A DNA stretch of 64,000 nt. Source: Sphaerisporangium flaviroseum. Its GTDB lineage: Bacteria > Actinomycetota > Actinomycetes > Streptosporangiales > Streptosporangiaceae. The stretch lies in NCBI RefSeq assembly GCF_039537005.1, contig NZ_BAAAZR010000001.1, positions 806,001 to 870,000 of the forward strand, written 5' to 3'. Shown piece after piece: positions 43,906-53,058 of this stretch. Made by a program: the position numbers and the translations under genes. How positions within the stretch are numbered: position 1 is the stretch's first letter; every line of letters begins with the position of its first letter. A model generated the notes under the pieces. That model had not been told where the DNA came from. It worked only from the letters and a program-made list of their open reading frames with translations, and did not search any database.

Positions 43906-45320
43906 CACGCATCTCCCCCTCTGGTGACCAGCGGGTCTTTCCGGGTGGCCTCTCCGGCCGCAGGCTCGTGGTAGGCGGGACTCACCGGGCGGATCAACTC
44001 GTTGGCCAGGAAGCCCACGACCAGCAGCCCCATCATGATGTACAGGGACGTCGTGTACAGCGTGGGCCCGGACCGGCCCGCGGCCTTCCCCGCGTCGGCG
44101 ATCGCGTTGATGATCAGGGGGCCGAGTACGCCGGCGGTCGACCAGGCGGTCAGCAACCGGCCGTGGATGGCCCCCACCTGGTACGTGCCGAACAGGTCCT
44201 TGAGATACGCAGGAACGGTGGCGAACCCTCCGCCGTAGAACGACAGGATGCCCAGCGCGCAGACGATGAACAGCAGCTTGGAGGCGTTCCCGGCGAGCGC
44301 GATGACCAGGTAGAACAGGGCGCCGACGCCGAGGTAGACGCGGTACATGTTCTTGCGGCCGATCAGGTCGGAGGTGGACGACCACACGATGCGCCCCGTC
44401 ATGTTCGCCAGCGACAGCAGGGCGACGAACCCCGCCGCCGCCCCGACCGCGACCGGCGTGGCGGTGTTGACGAAGAAGTCGCGGATCATGGGCGCGGCCT
44501 TCTCCAGGATGCCGATGCCCGCGGTGACGTTGAAGCACAGGACGACCCACAGGAGCCAGAACTGCGGGGTGCGGATCGCGTTACGTGCCGAGACGTCGGC
44601 GGTGGTGACCAGCGGTCTGGCGGCGGCCTGCGAGGGGTCCCAGCCCCGTGGCCGCCAGCCGTCCGGCGGGACGCGGACCAGGAGCACGCCCATGGACATG
44701 AAGACCGCGTAGACCACTCCGTGCACCAGGAAGGTGGTGGCGATGCCGCCCGTGTCGGTGCCGAAGGCGTCCAGCATCTGCGTGGACCACGGCGAGGCGA
44801 TGAGCGCCCCGCCGCCGAATCCCATGATGGCTATGCCCGTGGCCATTCCCGGCCGGTCGGGGAACCACTTGATCAGGGTGGAGACCGGCGAGATGTAACC
44901 GATGCCGAGCCCGATGCCGCCCACGAACCCGTACCCCAGGACGACCAGCCAGTACTGCCGGGTGGCCACCCCGAGGGCGGAGAGCAGGAATCCGGAGGAG
45001 AAGCAGGTCATCGACACGAACATGGCCCAGCGCGGGCCGTTGCGCTCGACCAGCGTCCCACCGAAGGCGGCGGACAGGCCGAGCATGACGATGCCGAGCT
45101 GGAACGGCAGGGCGCTGGCGGTGCCCGTCAGGCCGAGCGCCGACTCCAGAGGCGGCTTGAACACACTCCACGCGTAGGCCTGCCCGATCGCGAGGTGGAC
45201 CGAGAGGGCGGCCGGGGGGATGAGCCACCGGCTCCAGTTCGGAGGGGCGACCGTACGTGAACGGCTCAGGAAACCCGGAGAGATCGGAAATTTCGTCCTA
45301 TGCGGTTCTTCACCTGCCAT
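43905..45320 (-). CDS. OFA-family MFS transporter
   Basis: 471-aa transporter with 12 TM segments. The opening LSVHLAIGQAYAWSVFKPPLESALG, loop KWFPDRPGMATGIAIMGFGGGALI and NMTGRIVWSSTSDLIGRKNMYRVYL are characteristic of the oxalate:formate antiporter family. Substrate is probably a small carboxylate; no frc/oxc genes are near. ATG 45320. It is followed by the small partner protein through a 1-bp overlap. Confidence 0.92.
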   Translation of the reverse strand: MAGEEPHRTKFPISPGFLSRSRTVAPPNWSRWLIPPAALSVHLAIGQAYAWSVFKPPLESALGLTGTASALPFQLGIVMLGLSAAFGGTLVERNGPRWAMFVSMTCFSSGFLLSALGVATRQYWLVVLGYGFVGGIGLGIGYISPVSTLIKWFPDRPGMATGIAIMGFGGGALIASPWSTQMLDAFGTDTGGIATTFLVHGVVYAVFMSMGVLLVRVPPDGWRPRGWDPSQAAARPLVTTADVSARNAIRTPQFWLLWVVLCFNVTAGIGILEKAAPMIRDFFVNTATPVAVGAAAGFVALLSLANMTGRIVWSSTSDLIGRKNMYRVYLGVGALFYLVIALAGNASKLLFIVCALGILSFYGGGFATVPAYLKDLFGTYQVGAIHGRLLTAWSTAGVLGPLIINAIADAGKAAGRSGPTLYTTSLYIMMGLLVVGFLANELIRPVSPAYHEPAAGEATRKDPLVTRGGDA

Positions 45321-45344
45321 GCGTCATACAGTATTTCGTAGCCT

Positions 45345-47651
45345 TTACCCCGTCGAGAGTGATCGATGAGGCGCTTGAACCCGAGGGGAAAGGTCGTCGC
45401 CGGATGTATCACCGGGTTCCAGTTCGATGGCCAGCGGAGCCGCGGTGAACATCGAGGAGTAGGTGCCGACGACGATGCCGATCAGCAGGGCGAGCGCGAA
45501 GTCGGTCAGCGACTCCCCGCCGAGCACGGTCAGCGCGGCGAGGATGAACACCGCACCCATGCCGGTGTTGACGGTGCGGGGAAGGGTCTGCAGGATCGCG
45601 GTGTTCGCCACGCGGGCGAAGGCGATCGTAGGCCCGCCGGCCCGCAACAGCTCGCGCACCCGGTCGAAGACCACCACCGAGTCGTTCACCGAGTAGCCGA
45701 TCACGGTCAGCAGGGCGGCCAGGAACACCCCGTCGACGGGTTTACCCAGCCAGGCGAAGGTCCCGACGAGGATGAGCACGTCATGGGCCATCGCGATGAC
45801 AGCGGCCACCCCGAAGGTCCAGCGGAACCGGATCGCGAGGTAGACCATCTGGGCGGCGAGGGCCACGCCCAGAGCGATCAAGGCGGCCCGGCGCAGTTCG
45901 TCGCCGAGGCTCGGCCCGATCAGTTCGTCGCGGACCGTTTCCGCGGAGCCCCCGAGCCTGCCGATGGCCGATGTGATCTGTGCCTCCTGGGCGTTGGACA
46001 GCCGGTCCGTACGAACCGTCAGGTTGCCGTCCCCGGAGGACTGCACGACCGCGCGGGGGAAACCCGCGTCGGCGAGGGCGGTTCGAGCGCGGTCGGGGTC
46101 GACGGGGGCGCTGGTGGCGTACTCGATGAGGCGGCCACCGGTGAACTCCACCCCGAAGTCCAGCCCGCGTACGGCGATCCCCGAGGTGGCGAGGACGACG
46201 GCGACGGCGGACGCGGCCAGCCAGCGCCGCGGGTGGCGCATCAGAGCCGGGTTCCGCCTGGTGAGCCATCTGTGGACCCTGCCCGTGTCCGCGATGCCGG
46301 TGAGCCGGGGGCGCACTCTGATCACGTGCCTGCCGACGGCGTAGTCCGCGAGCACGCGGGTGACGACCAGGGCGCTGAGCATGGAGGCCAGCACGCCGAT
46401 GGACAACGTGACACCGAACCCCCGCACCGAACCGGAGGCGAAGAAGAACAGCAGTCCCGCGGCGAGAAGCGTGGTGATGTTCGAGTCGGCGATGGCGCTG
46501 AACGCCTTCCGGAAGCCCGAGGTCAGTGCCGTACGCAGGCTCTTGGAGTGCCGGGACGCGTACTCCTCGCGGGCCCGTTCGAAGACCAGCACGTTCGCGT
46601 CCACGGCCATGCCGATCGCCAGCACGAAACCGGCCAGTCCGGGCAGCGTGAGCGTGGCGCCGAGGGCGAGCATGGCGGCATAGGAGATGAGCCCGTAACA
46701 GGCCAGCGCCAGGGCGGCCATGCCCCCGAGCAGGCGGTAAACGGCCACGATGAACGCACAGGTCAGCGCGGTACCGATGATGGCGGCCTGCGCGCTTGCC
46801 GCTATGGCGTGGGCGCCGAGGCTGGGGCCGACGGAGCGCTGCTCGACCGTCTCGACCGGCACCGGCAGCGCGCCGCCGGTGATGAGCAGGGCGAGATCGC
46901 GTGCCTCTTCGTGGCCGAAGCCGCCCGTGATCTGGGCCGACCCGCCCAGCATTCCGGTACGGCACGCGATCGAGGGGTCGACCTGTGGTGAGGAGACCAC
47001 CTTGTCGTCCAGGACGATCGCGATGCGGCGGGCGGGGTCACCAGGAGCGGCGCAGGCCGCCGCGCCTGTCACCCGCGCCCATGCCTGCTCCCCGCTCCCG
47101 CGCAGGTCGAGAGCGACGAACCAGCCCGGCCCGGCCTGCGGGTTGGTCCGGGCGTCGGCGTTCGCTACCTCCCCTCCGGTGAGCGCGGGCGGACCCAGAC
47201 GCAGGAGTTCCCCGGATACGTCGGTGAGGACGCGTTCGCCGCCGTTGCTCGGACCGGGGTAAGGGCGCTCGGCGATGCCGAGAACGGGGTGGAAGGTGAG
47301 CTGGGCGGTACGGCCCAGGACGTCGGCGGCCTGGCGCGCGTTCTGGAGTCCGGGCAGCTCGACGATGATCCGGTTGTCTCCCGACCGGGTGAGGCTGGGC
47401 TCCGCGACCCCGAGCGCGTCCACCCGGCGGCGTAGCACCTCCAGGGTGCGGTCGGTGGCCGCGGCGTCGGCCTTGGCGGTTGGAGAGTCGCGGGTTTCGA
47501 GCACGATCTGCGTGCCGCCTCGCAGGTCGATGCCAAGGCGGATGGGCGTGGTAACGGTCAGGTACACCGATACGGCAACGATGGCGAGGGCGACCATCGC
47601 CCTGGCCCGGCCGGCGCGGGTGAGCCGGCTGCCATTCCCAGTGGTCGTCAT
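45345..47651 (-). CDS. secDF: Fused SecDF protein-export subunit
   Basis: 768-aa membrane protein combining SecD (about 1-430) and SecF (about 450-750). SecD marks: IRLGIDLRGGTQIVLE, the P1 domain with DALGVAEPSLTRSGDNRIIVELPG, and the TM4 motif GIAMAVDANVLVFERAREE... ; SecF marks: GLDFGVEFTGGRLIEY and VIGYSVNDSVVVFDRVRE. It uses the proton gradient to help pull proteins across SecYEG. Actinobacterial housekeeping SecD and SecF are normally separate and lie near yajC, ruvB and relA, so this stand-alone fusion is probably an accessory copy. A faint AGGA lies before ATG 47651. Confidence 0.92.
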   Translation of the reverse strand: MTTTGNGSRLTRAGRARAMVALAIVAVSVYLTVTTPIRLGIDLRGGTQIVLETRDSPTAKADAAATDRTLEVLRRRVDALGVAEPSLTRSGDNRIIVELPGLQNARQAADVLGRTAQLTFHPVLGIAERPYPGPSNGGERVLTDVSGELLRLGPPALTGGEVANADARTNPQAGPGWFVALDLRGSGEQAWARVTGAAACAAPGDPARRIAIVLDDKVVSSPQVDPSIACRTGMLGGSAQITGGFGHEEARDLALLITGGALPVPVETVEQRSVGPSLGAHAIAASAQAAIIGTALTCAFIVAVYRLLGGMAALALACYGLISYAAMLALGATLTLPGLAGFVLAIGMAVDANVLVFERAREEYASRHSKSLRTALTSGFRKAFSAIADSNITTLLAAGLLFFFASGSVRGFGVTLSIGVLASMLSALVVTRVLADYAVGRHVIRVRPRLTGIADTGRVHRWLTRRNPALMRHPRRWLAASAVAVVLATSGIAVRGLDFGVEFTGGRLIEYATSAPVDPDRARTALADAGFPRAVVQSSGDGNLTVRTDRLSNAQEAQITSAIGRLGGSAETVRDELIGPSLGDELRRAALIALGVALAAQMVYLAIRFRWTFGVAAVIAMAHDVLILVGTFAWLGKPVDGVFLAALLTVIGYSVNDSVVVFDRVRELLRAGGPTIAFARVANTAILQTLPRTVNTGMGAVFILAALTVLGGESLTDFALALLIGIVVGTYSSMFTAAPLAIELEPGDTSGDDLSPRVQAPHRSLSTG

Positions 47652-47926
47652 GGTGAGGGGGTCCTTTTGATACGCAAGACGGAAGGCCGCGCCCAGCTCG
47701 CACGGCGAACTGGCGGGTGGGGTGGACCGGAGGCACTGGCTTCGGCCGTGGCGGCTCAGCCGCTCTGGTCGGCGGCTTGAGGCGTGTCAAAGGCGTCGGC
47801 GCGATCGCGCGTCATGGGAGCGGACGCGATGATGCGCTACCGCATGTCAGGACATTTCGGCATCGATGTCGTGTGCCTTGGAACGGCGTCACCCGTGATC
47901 AGCGCGGAAATGTCCCAAAAGCCGGG
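47652..47926. other. Gap upstream of secDF
   Basis: 275 bp holding the secDF leader. No terminator, repeat or RNA gene was recognised. Confidence 0.3.
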
Positions 47927-48301
47927 CTAAGCCAGGGGAGGACCGCGCGAGTCCGCAGGTCGCAGGGCGGCCTGCTGCGGAGTGAACGGCGCTTCCGGAT
48001 CGCACCAGGCGACCCGCAACGGCGACTGCGTACCCGCCAGATCAAGGACCGGCAGGGAGAAGGGCAGGAAGCGGCTCGGCAGGGGGTCCGGCGCTCTGGT
48101 GAAGGCGGGTGGCACGGTCGACGACTGCTCGACCCACGCTTGCGGAGCCGAGGCGCCGGTGTGCCGCTGGGCGGAGTCGCCGCCGGACTCGACCGGAGCC
48201 GAAGCGATCAGCAGGAAGGCGGACAGCAGCAGGCCCACCACCGCTGACACGGCAGTGGACCGACCCGCGGCCCGCCGCGAACCCACCATGAGGCCGACCA
48301 T
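47927..48301 (-). CDS. Small exported or membrane-anchored hypothetical protein
   Basis: Unrecognised. From ATG 48301 the product is 124 aa with a basic N-terminus (GSRRAAGRSTAVS) and one hydrophobic stretch (AVVGLLLSAFLLIASAP), then a Pro-rich extracytoplasmic part with one Cys (VAWCDPEAPFTP). It could be a signal-anchored protein. Start is uncertain: ATG codons at 48334, 48319, 48301 and 48289 all lack a good ribosome site. It may not be a real gene. Confidence 0.4.
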   Translation of the reverse strand: MVGLMVGSRRAAGRSTAVSAVVGLLLSAFLLIASAPVESGGDSAQRHTGASAPQAWVEQSSTVPPAFTRAPDPLPSRFLPFSLPVLDLAGTQSPLRVAWCDPEAPFTPQQAALRPADSRGPPLA

Positions 48302-48372
48302 AGCCCATGGCGAACACATGGACGTCTGCCTCATCAGCGTGCGGCGGGGCAGCGGAGCCGCAAAAGAGGTAC

Positions 48373-49203
48373 TCAGGCTCGCTTGCGGGCGGTGAGGAGG
48401 AGGTACTCCCATTCCATGACCGCCTTCTCCTCGTCCTTGAGGTGGCGGCGGGCCAGTTCGGTGAGGGCGTGGTCCAGGGCGGCGACCCGGTCGGGGTCGC
48501 CGGCGATCGCCCGGTAGACGGCGACGGTCGGTCCGTAGTTGGCCTTGAAGTAGTCACGGAACGCGCTGGGGTCGGCGAACCGGTCGATCGTGACCATCTG
48601 CCGGCGCGCCGCCACATCGGTGACCGCGTCCCTGAACAGCGCGCGGACGTGGTCCTCGCTGCCCCACAGCGGAGGCGGTTGCGCGCCGGGCGGAGGTGCG
48701 GGGGCGTACGGTTTCATCGTCGCGAGCATCTGGCCGATGAACCCCTCCGGCGTCCAGCTCAGCGTGCCGATCGTGCCACCCGGACGGCAGACCCTGACCA
48801 GCTCGTCCGCGGCGGCCTGGTGGTGGGGAGCGAACATCACCCCGACGCACGACAGGACCGTGTCGAACTCTCCGTCGGCGAACGGCAGGGCCTCCGCGTC
48901 GGCCGGCCGCCACTCGACCTCGGCACCGCGCTTCGCGGCCAGGACCCGGCCCGCTTCCAGCAGTTCCGGGGTCAGGTCACTGGCCACCACGCTCGCCCCC
49001 GCCAGGGCCGCGGGAATGGCGGCGTTGCCGGACCCGGCGGCCACATCCAGCACACGGTCGCCGCGTCCCACTCCGCACGCCTCGACCAGGATCGCGCCCA
49101 GATCGGGGATGACCTCGGCGGCGACCGCGGGGTAGTCACCCAGCGCCCACATGTCGCGATGCTTGGCCTTCAGGGCGCGGTCAGCCTCGTTGTGTGCGTT
49201 CAT
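48373..49203 (-). CDS. Class I SAM-dependent methyltransferase
   Basis: 276-aa methyltransferase of the UbiE/Methyltransf_11 type: SAM-binding motif I VLDVAAGSGNAAIPAA (about 51-66), acidic end of strand 2 in VVASDLTPELL, motif II ADAEALPFADGEFDTVLSCVGVMFAP and ELVRVCRPGGTIGTLSW. Substrate unknown. GGAGAAG just before ATG 49203. Divergent from the HxlR regulator and probably its target, through the palindrome at 49280. Confidence 0.92.
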   Translation of the reverse strand: MNAHNEADRALKAKHRDMWALGDYPAVAAEVIPDLGAILVEACGVGRGDRVLDVAAGSGNAAIPAALAGASVVASDLTPELLEAGRVLAAKRGAEVEWRPADAEALPFADGEFDTVLSCVGVMFAPHHQAAADELVRVCRPGGTIGTLSWTPEGFIGQMLATMKPYAPAPPPGAQPPPLWGSEDHVRALFRDAVTDVAARRQMVTIDRFADPSAFRDYFKANYGPTVAVYRAIAGDPDRVAALDHALTELARRHLKDEEKAVMEWEYLLLTARKRA

Positions 49204-49279
49204 TTCGCTTCTCCCTCTCCCTCATCGTCATCCGCGGTGGATTGGGATCGACGCTATGAAAGGAGGGGCTCGCCATCTA

Positions 49280-49294
49280 GTACACGATCTGTAC
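49280..49294. promoter_or_regulatory. Candidate HxlR operator
   Basis: GTACACGATCTGTAC: perfect arms GTACA/TGTAC with a 5-bp centre, in the gap between the divergent methyltransferase and HxlR genes, 77 bp from the former and 67 bp from the latter. GTAC-type inverted repeats are used by HxlR/MarR-fold redox regulators. Confidence 0.55.
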
Positions 49295-49360
49295 CAGCGC
49301 TGGCAGTGACCCGATTGTGCATTCACTGGCATTTATGGAGGTCGTATCTAGACTTCGGGC

Positions 49361-50038
49361 ATGGGCTCCTCGTATCACCAGTTCTGCCCGGTCGCCAAAG
49401 CCGTTGAACTGCTCGACGAACGCTGGACGCTGCTCGTCATCAGAGAGTTGGTGTGCGGGACCGAACGTTTCAACGAGCTGCGTCGCGGCCTGCCGCGCAT
49501 GTCCCCCACGCTGCTGTCCCGACGGCTGCAGCAGCTCACCCATGCCGGCATCGTGGAGAGGCACGTCGAGGACAACGACGTGCGATACGTCCTGACCCAG
49601 GCCGGCCACGAGCTTCGACCGGTGGTCGAGGCGCTCGCCGCCTGGGGCATCCGCTGGATCGGAGAGCTGGGCGACGAGGACCTCGACCCCAAGTTGCTGC
49701 TGTGGGACATGCACCGCAACGTCGACCAGACCGCCGTTCCCGCCGGGCGTACGGTCATCGAGTTCCTCTTCCCGGACGTGCCGCCCACCAGCCGCCACTG
49801 GTGGCTCGTGATCACACGTGACGAGGTCGACGTCTGCGACACCGACCCCGGCCACGCCGTGAACGTGACGGTGACCGGCGGCCTACGCAGCATGGTCGAG
49901 GTCTGGCGCGGCGACCTGAGCTGGTCGGAGGCGGTGCGCGCCCGCGCGGTCGAGGTCCAGGGCCCCGAAGCGCTGCGCCGCGCCGTCCCCCGCTGGTTCA
50001 CCCTCCCCAGCTGGGCCGCCGTCCCCCGCCCCGCCTAG
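49361..50038 (+). CDS. HxlR-family regulator with C-terminal SCP2-like domain
   Basis: 225-aa transcription factor. The winged HTH of HxlR type (about 5-95) has FCPVAKAVELLDERWTLLVIREL with the single N-terminal Cys (C9) often used for redox sensing, and FNELRRGLPRMSPTLLSRRLQQL as recognition region. Residues about 110-225 (TVIEFLFPDV, WWLVITRDEVDVCDTDPGHAVNVTVTGGLRSMVEVWRGDLSWSEA) look like a sterol-carrier-type ligand domain. It probably controls the divergent methyltransferase gene and itself. Confidence 0.9.
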   Translation: MGSSYHQFCPVAKAVELLDERWTLLVIRELVCGTERFNELRRGLPRMSPTLLSRRLQQLTHAGIVERHVEDNDVRYVLTQAGHELRPVVEALAAWGIRWIGELGDEDLDPKLLLWDMHRNVDQTAVPAGRTVIEFLFPDVPPTSRHWWLVITRDEVDVCDTDPGHAVNVTVTGGLRSMVEVWRGDLSWSEAVRARAVEVQGPEALRRAVPRWFTLPSWAAVPRPA

Positions 50039-50141
50039 TCCGCCGGGGTTCGACCAAGGCACAGGCAATCCGTGGAAAGGGAGAAGGTGAGTGACCGCGC
50101 GCAAGGCCGCCGGGCAGTACCCGCGGCGCGCTATCTCCAGG

Positions 50142-51686
50142 TCAGGAGCTCTTCGGGGTCCACTGGGTGGCTGCGGTGACGTAGGTTCGCAGGTTGTGGT
50201 TGTCCGGATGCTTGTCCACTCGGACGATCCAGAGGAGGACCACGTTCTTCTTGCTGGTCTCGACGCAGATGCCCGTGCCGCTTTTCAGGACGGAGTCATC
50301 CTGGATCCGCCTGATGGAGATCGGGTTGGGGATATCGGCTTCGCGGGCGGTGTTCCGGCATTCCGTGGGCGTGACATCCTGTCTGTCGGCCAAGCCCATG
50401 GTTCCTTGATTGTCGAGCAGCTTCAGGCCGCTGCCGGGGGCGGTGCCGTCCTTGCCGCAGTTCATGTACTCGAAGGTCTGGCCGCTGGCGAGGTAGCTGC
50501 CATGGATGAGGTCGGTGGTGACGGTCATGTCGTCCAGGTCGACGAACGTCGACGGAGCGGTCACGCAGTCGGCCAAACTGTTACCTTCGGCGGCCGGGGG
50601 ACGAATGACCATCAGTTCGTTCGCCTTCCTGAGCCTCCAAGCGGCCTCCTGTTTCGGCGGGGGAAGTTGCGACGCCGAAGATCCGTCCGTCTTCGGGGAC
50701 CAGGGACGCTGAATGGCCAGCACGATCGCGGCGGTCACCACGAGTGCCGTCGCGGCGGCGATGAGAGGCACCCATCGGCGCCTGCCGGGGGAGGACGGGG
50801 CCTCCTGCGGCGTGGTCGAGGTCCAGATCTCGCTCACGATCTGGGTCGCCGCCGCGATCTCGACCTTCTCGCCGCCCACGAGCCGGTCCAGGAGTTGCTG
50901 GGCGGTGGGCCGCCGAGCGGGGTCCTTGTCCAGCGTTCGCTCCACCAGGGGACGCAGGCGCTCGTCCAGGCCGTCGAGCTTGGGCGCGTGGTTGGCCACG
51001 CGGTAGAGCACCTCCGGCACGGCTCCAGAGCCGAACGGCGGGCGGCCGGTGCCCGCGTAGGTGATCACCGAGCCCCAGGCGAACACGTCGGCCGCCTGAC
51101 CTACGGTGTCTCTGTTCGCGTGCTCAGGGGCCATGTACTGAGGTGTGCCGATCAGCGTGTCGGTCTTCGTGGCGAGGGTGTCGGCCAGCTGGGCGATGCC
51201 GAAATCGATCACGCGGGGTCCGACCGGACTGAGCAGGATGTTGGACGGCTTGAGGTCGCGGTGGACCACGTTCGCCCCATGGATGGCGGTCAGCGCCGCC
51301 GCGACCCCCACAGCGAGAGCTTCGAGGTTGGCGCCGTCCATCGGCCCCTGGGCGTCGATCACGGAGCCCAGATCGGGCCCGTCTACGTACTCGGTGACCA
51401 GATAGGCCACCTCGCCGTCCATTTCGGCGTCGAGCACGGGAGCGGTGCAGAATCGGGCCACCCGCTGCGCCGCCTGCGCTTCCTTGCGGAATCTCCGGCG
51501 GAAATCCTCGTGTGTGGCCAACTCGGGCCGCATCACTTTGAGCGCGACCCGGCTTCCGTTCGCAGCGTGGGCGAGGTAGACGATTCCCATGCCGCCTTCG
51601 CCCAGCCTGTGCGCAAGCGTGTACAGTCCGATCCGGCGTTTCTCTGCCACGCCCGCATTATCGCGATCTGTCCCACGCGCTGCCAT
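50142..51686 (-). CDS. Receptor-like serine/threonine protein kinase
   Basis: 514-aa PASTA-less membrane kinase. Kinase domain about 19-275: Gly loop LGEGGMGIVYLA (29-37 area), catalytic Lys K50 (VALKVM), HRDLKPSN with D144, DFG at 161-163 and GTPQYMAPEH in the activation segment. A TM helix follows (WVPLIAAATALVVTAAIVLAI, about 315-337), then an extracellular domain of about 175 residues with four Cys and no recognised fold. ATG 51686 is used; ATG 51734 and GTG 51650 are options, none with a good ribosome site. Targets unknown. Confidence 0.9.
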   Translation of the reverse strand: MAARGTDRDNAGVAEKRRIGLYTLAHRLGEGGMGIVYLAHAANGSRVALKVMRPELATHEDFRRRFRKEAQAAQRVARFCTAPVLDAEMDGEVAYLVTEYVDGPDLGSVIDAQGPMDGANLEALAVGVAAALTAIHGANVVHRDLKPSNILLSPVGPRVIDFGIAQLADTLATKTDTLIGTPQYMAPEHANRDTVGQAADVFAWGSVITYAGTGRPPFGSGAVPEVLYRVANHAPKLDGLDERLRPLVERTLDKDPARRPTAQQLLDRLVGGEKVEIAAATQIVSEIWTSTTPQEAPSSPGRRRWVPLIAAATALVVTAAIVLAIQRPWSPKTDGSSASQLPPPKQEAAWRLRKANELMVIRPPAAEGNSLADCVTAPSTFVDLDDMTVTTDLIHGSYLASGQTFEYMNCGKDGTAPGSGLKLLDNQGTMGLADRQDVTPTECRNTAREADIPNPISIRRIQDDSVLKSGTGICVETSKKNVVLLWIVRVDKHPDNHNLRTYVTAATQWTPKSS

Positions 51687-51752
51687 GAACTCGGCATGAC
51701 CGGCGCTGATCCACGTATCGCGGCACGGTGTCATCCGGATGGGGCCTCCCAG

Positions 51753-51878
51753 GGAGTAGGTGTCTGTGAGGCCTTGAGGATGGAGACATGCTCGCTGCCG
51801 ACGGTGAAGACCCAGCTCGGCCGGGCGCTGAAACGCCTTCGCGTCGGCTCGCTGTTCCAGACGACGGGAGCGGAATGA
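51753..51878 (+). pseudogene. 3' remnant of an ECF sigma factor gene
   Basis: In one frame, ending at TGA 51876-51878, the DNA codes for VCEALRMETCSLPTVKTQLG followed by RALKRLRV. This resembles helices of sigma region 4 (cf. the usual CS-x-x-TVK-x-x-L-x-RAL-x-x-LR of SigE-type ECF factors). The stop overlaps the ATGATG start of the next gene, the arrangement found between such sigma genes and their membrane partner. No region 2 or full region 4 is found upstream, where the kinase gene now begins on the other strand, so the sigma gene seems truncated. Confidence 0.5.
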
Positions 51879-52660
51879 TGGGCTACACCGAACACGACCT
51901 TCGTGCGGCGCTCGCCGAGCGTGTCCAGGGCGGTCCGCCCGACGTGCGGGAGATCGTACGGCGGGGTCGTGCGCTCAGGCGGCGCAGGGCCGCGGCGGGC
52001 GTGACGCTGGCGGCGGCCCTCGCGACCGCCGTGGTGCTTCTCGTGCCGCGTCTGGTCGGCATCGGCTCGGTGGACAAGGTGCCGCCGATGGCGGCGACGG
52101 TCACCTTGCGACCTCACCCGACCCCTGTGCTCAGCGGGTCCGACAGGTCCAGGCCACTGATCAAGGAACATCGTTCGGACAGGCTGGGCGTGGCGACGAC
52201 GATCACCTTCCAGCGGCTCAGTCATTACACCTCCTTCTGGGTAATCTGCGCCGATCCGAAGGCGTTCGTCGTGGTGGACCAGCGTGAAGGACGAAAAGGC
52301 CGAAGCGGGATGAGCGCCGGCCCGTGCGGCGTGGGGGGATTCGTCATCTCCGGCGGATCGCCGGCTTCTAGCCGGCTCGAGAGGCCGGGGAGCGTCAAGG
52401 TCTGGGTCCTTCCCCCCGACCCGCCGGTGGTGCGATCCGGGCGTGCCGACAATGAGTACCGCTGCAAGGCGCTGAGGAAGGATCTGGGCCTGTGTGACGG
52501 GATGTACCTGTCCGCGGAGCTGATCAGGCCCGGCGTCGTCGAGCGGCTGGCCGCTCTGATCGGTCCTGAGCGAGGACGCTGGAAGATCCAGATCCATGAC
52601 CGGGTGGGCGCCACCGTGCCCTGGACCCCTGGCCCGGACGAGCCCGTGACCCTGGACTGA
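51878..52660 (+). CDS. Single-pass membrane protein, partner of a lost ECF sigma factor
   Basis: 260-aa protein. The cytoplasmic N-terminus (YTEHDLRAALAERVQGGPPDVREIVRRGRALRRRRAAAG) is typical of proteins encoded directly after SigE-type ECF sigma genes in actinomycetes; one TM helix follows (VTLAAALATAVVLLVPRLVGI) and an extracellular domain with four Cys, unrecognised. ATG 51878 has GGGAG at 7 nt; ATG 51875 is an alternative. An anti-sigma or sensor role is likely by position, but the adjoining sigma gene is only a fragment. Confidence 0.75.
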   Translation: MGYTEHDLRAALAERVQGGPPDVREIVRRGRALRRRRAAAGVTLAAALATAVVLLVPRLVGIGSVDKVPPMAATVTLRPHPTPVLSGSDRSRPLIKEHRSDRLGVATTITFQRLSHYTSFWVICADPKAFVVVDQREGRKGRSGMSAGPCGVGGFVISGGSPASSRLERPGSVKVWVLPPDPPVVRSGRADNEYRCKALRKDLGLCDGMYLSAELIRPGVVERLAALIGPERGRWKIQIHDRVGATVPWTPGPDEPVTLD

Positions 52661-52725
52661 GCGAGCGACCGCGGACGAGGCGTGACCCAGCGGTGGTCAC
52701 GCCTCGGGCGGTCGTGTGGCGGTGG

Positions 52726-53058
52726 TTACGCCTCGGGCGTCCGCGCGGCGTCCGCGATGTCCACCAGGTACGCAGGCTCCGGCCGCCACCGGCCCGCGGG
52801 CAGCCTGATCAGGCCCTGGATGACGGCGGCCGCTCCGGCGCCCGGGGCGACGAAATGTTCGGGAGAGAGGGTGGAAGGCGGGTCGACGAGGAGCCGGACG
52901 GACCCGGCGAGAAGCACCAGCCAGCCGACCATCATCACCAGCTGGCGTAGCAGGCCGGAGGTCTGTCTGAGCAGGCCGGTCGCGGCCCGGACGACGTTGG
53001 AGGCCTCCTCCAGCCTCCGCACCAGCCTGGGCCGTCTCGATCTGGCCACGCGATCCAC
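52726..53058 (-). CDS. Small membrane protein, unknown function
   Basis: 110-aa protein with a basic N-terminus (VARSRRPRLVRRLEEA), one or two hydrophobic helices (LVMMVGWLVLLAGSVRLLV) and a C-terminal half without recognised domain (FVAPGAGAAAVIQGLIRLP). GTG start 53058 with GGTGGGGG before it. Several other frames are open here, so the call is moderate. Confidence 0.5.
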   Translation of the reverse strand: MDRVARSRRPRLVRRLEEASNVVRAATGLLRQTSGLLRQLVMMVGWLVLLAGSVRLLVDPPSTLSPEHFVAPGAGAAAVIQGLIRLPAGRWRPEPAYLVDIADAARTPEA

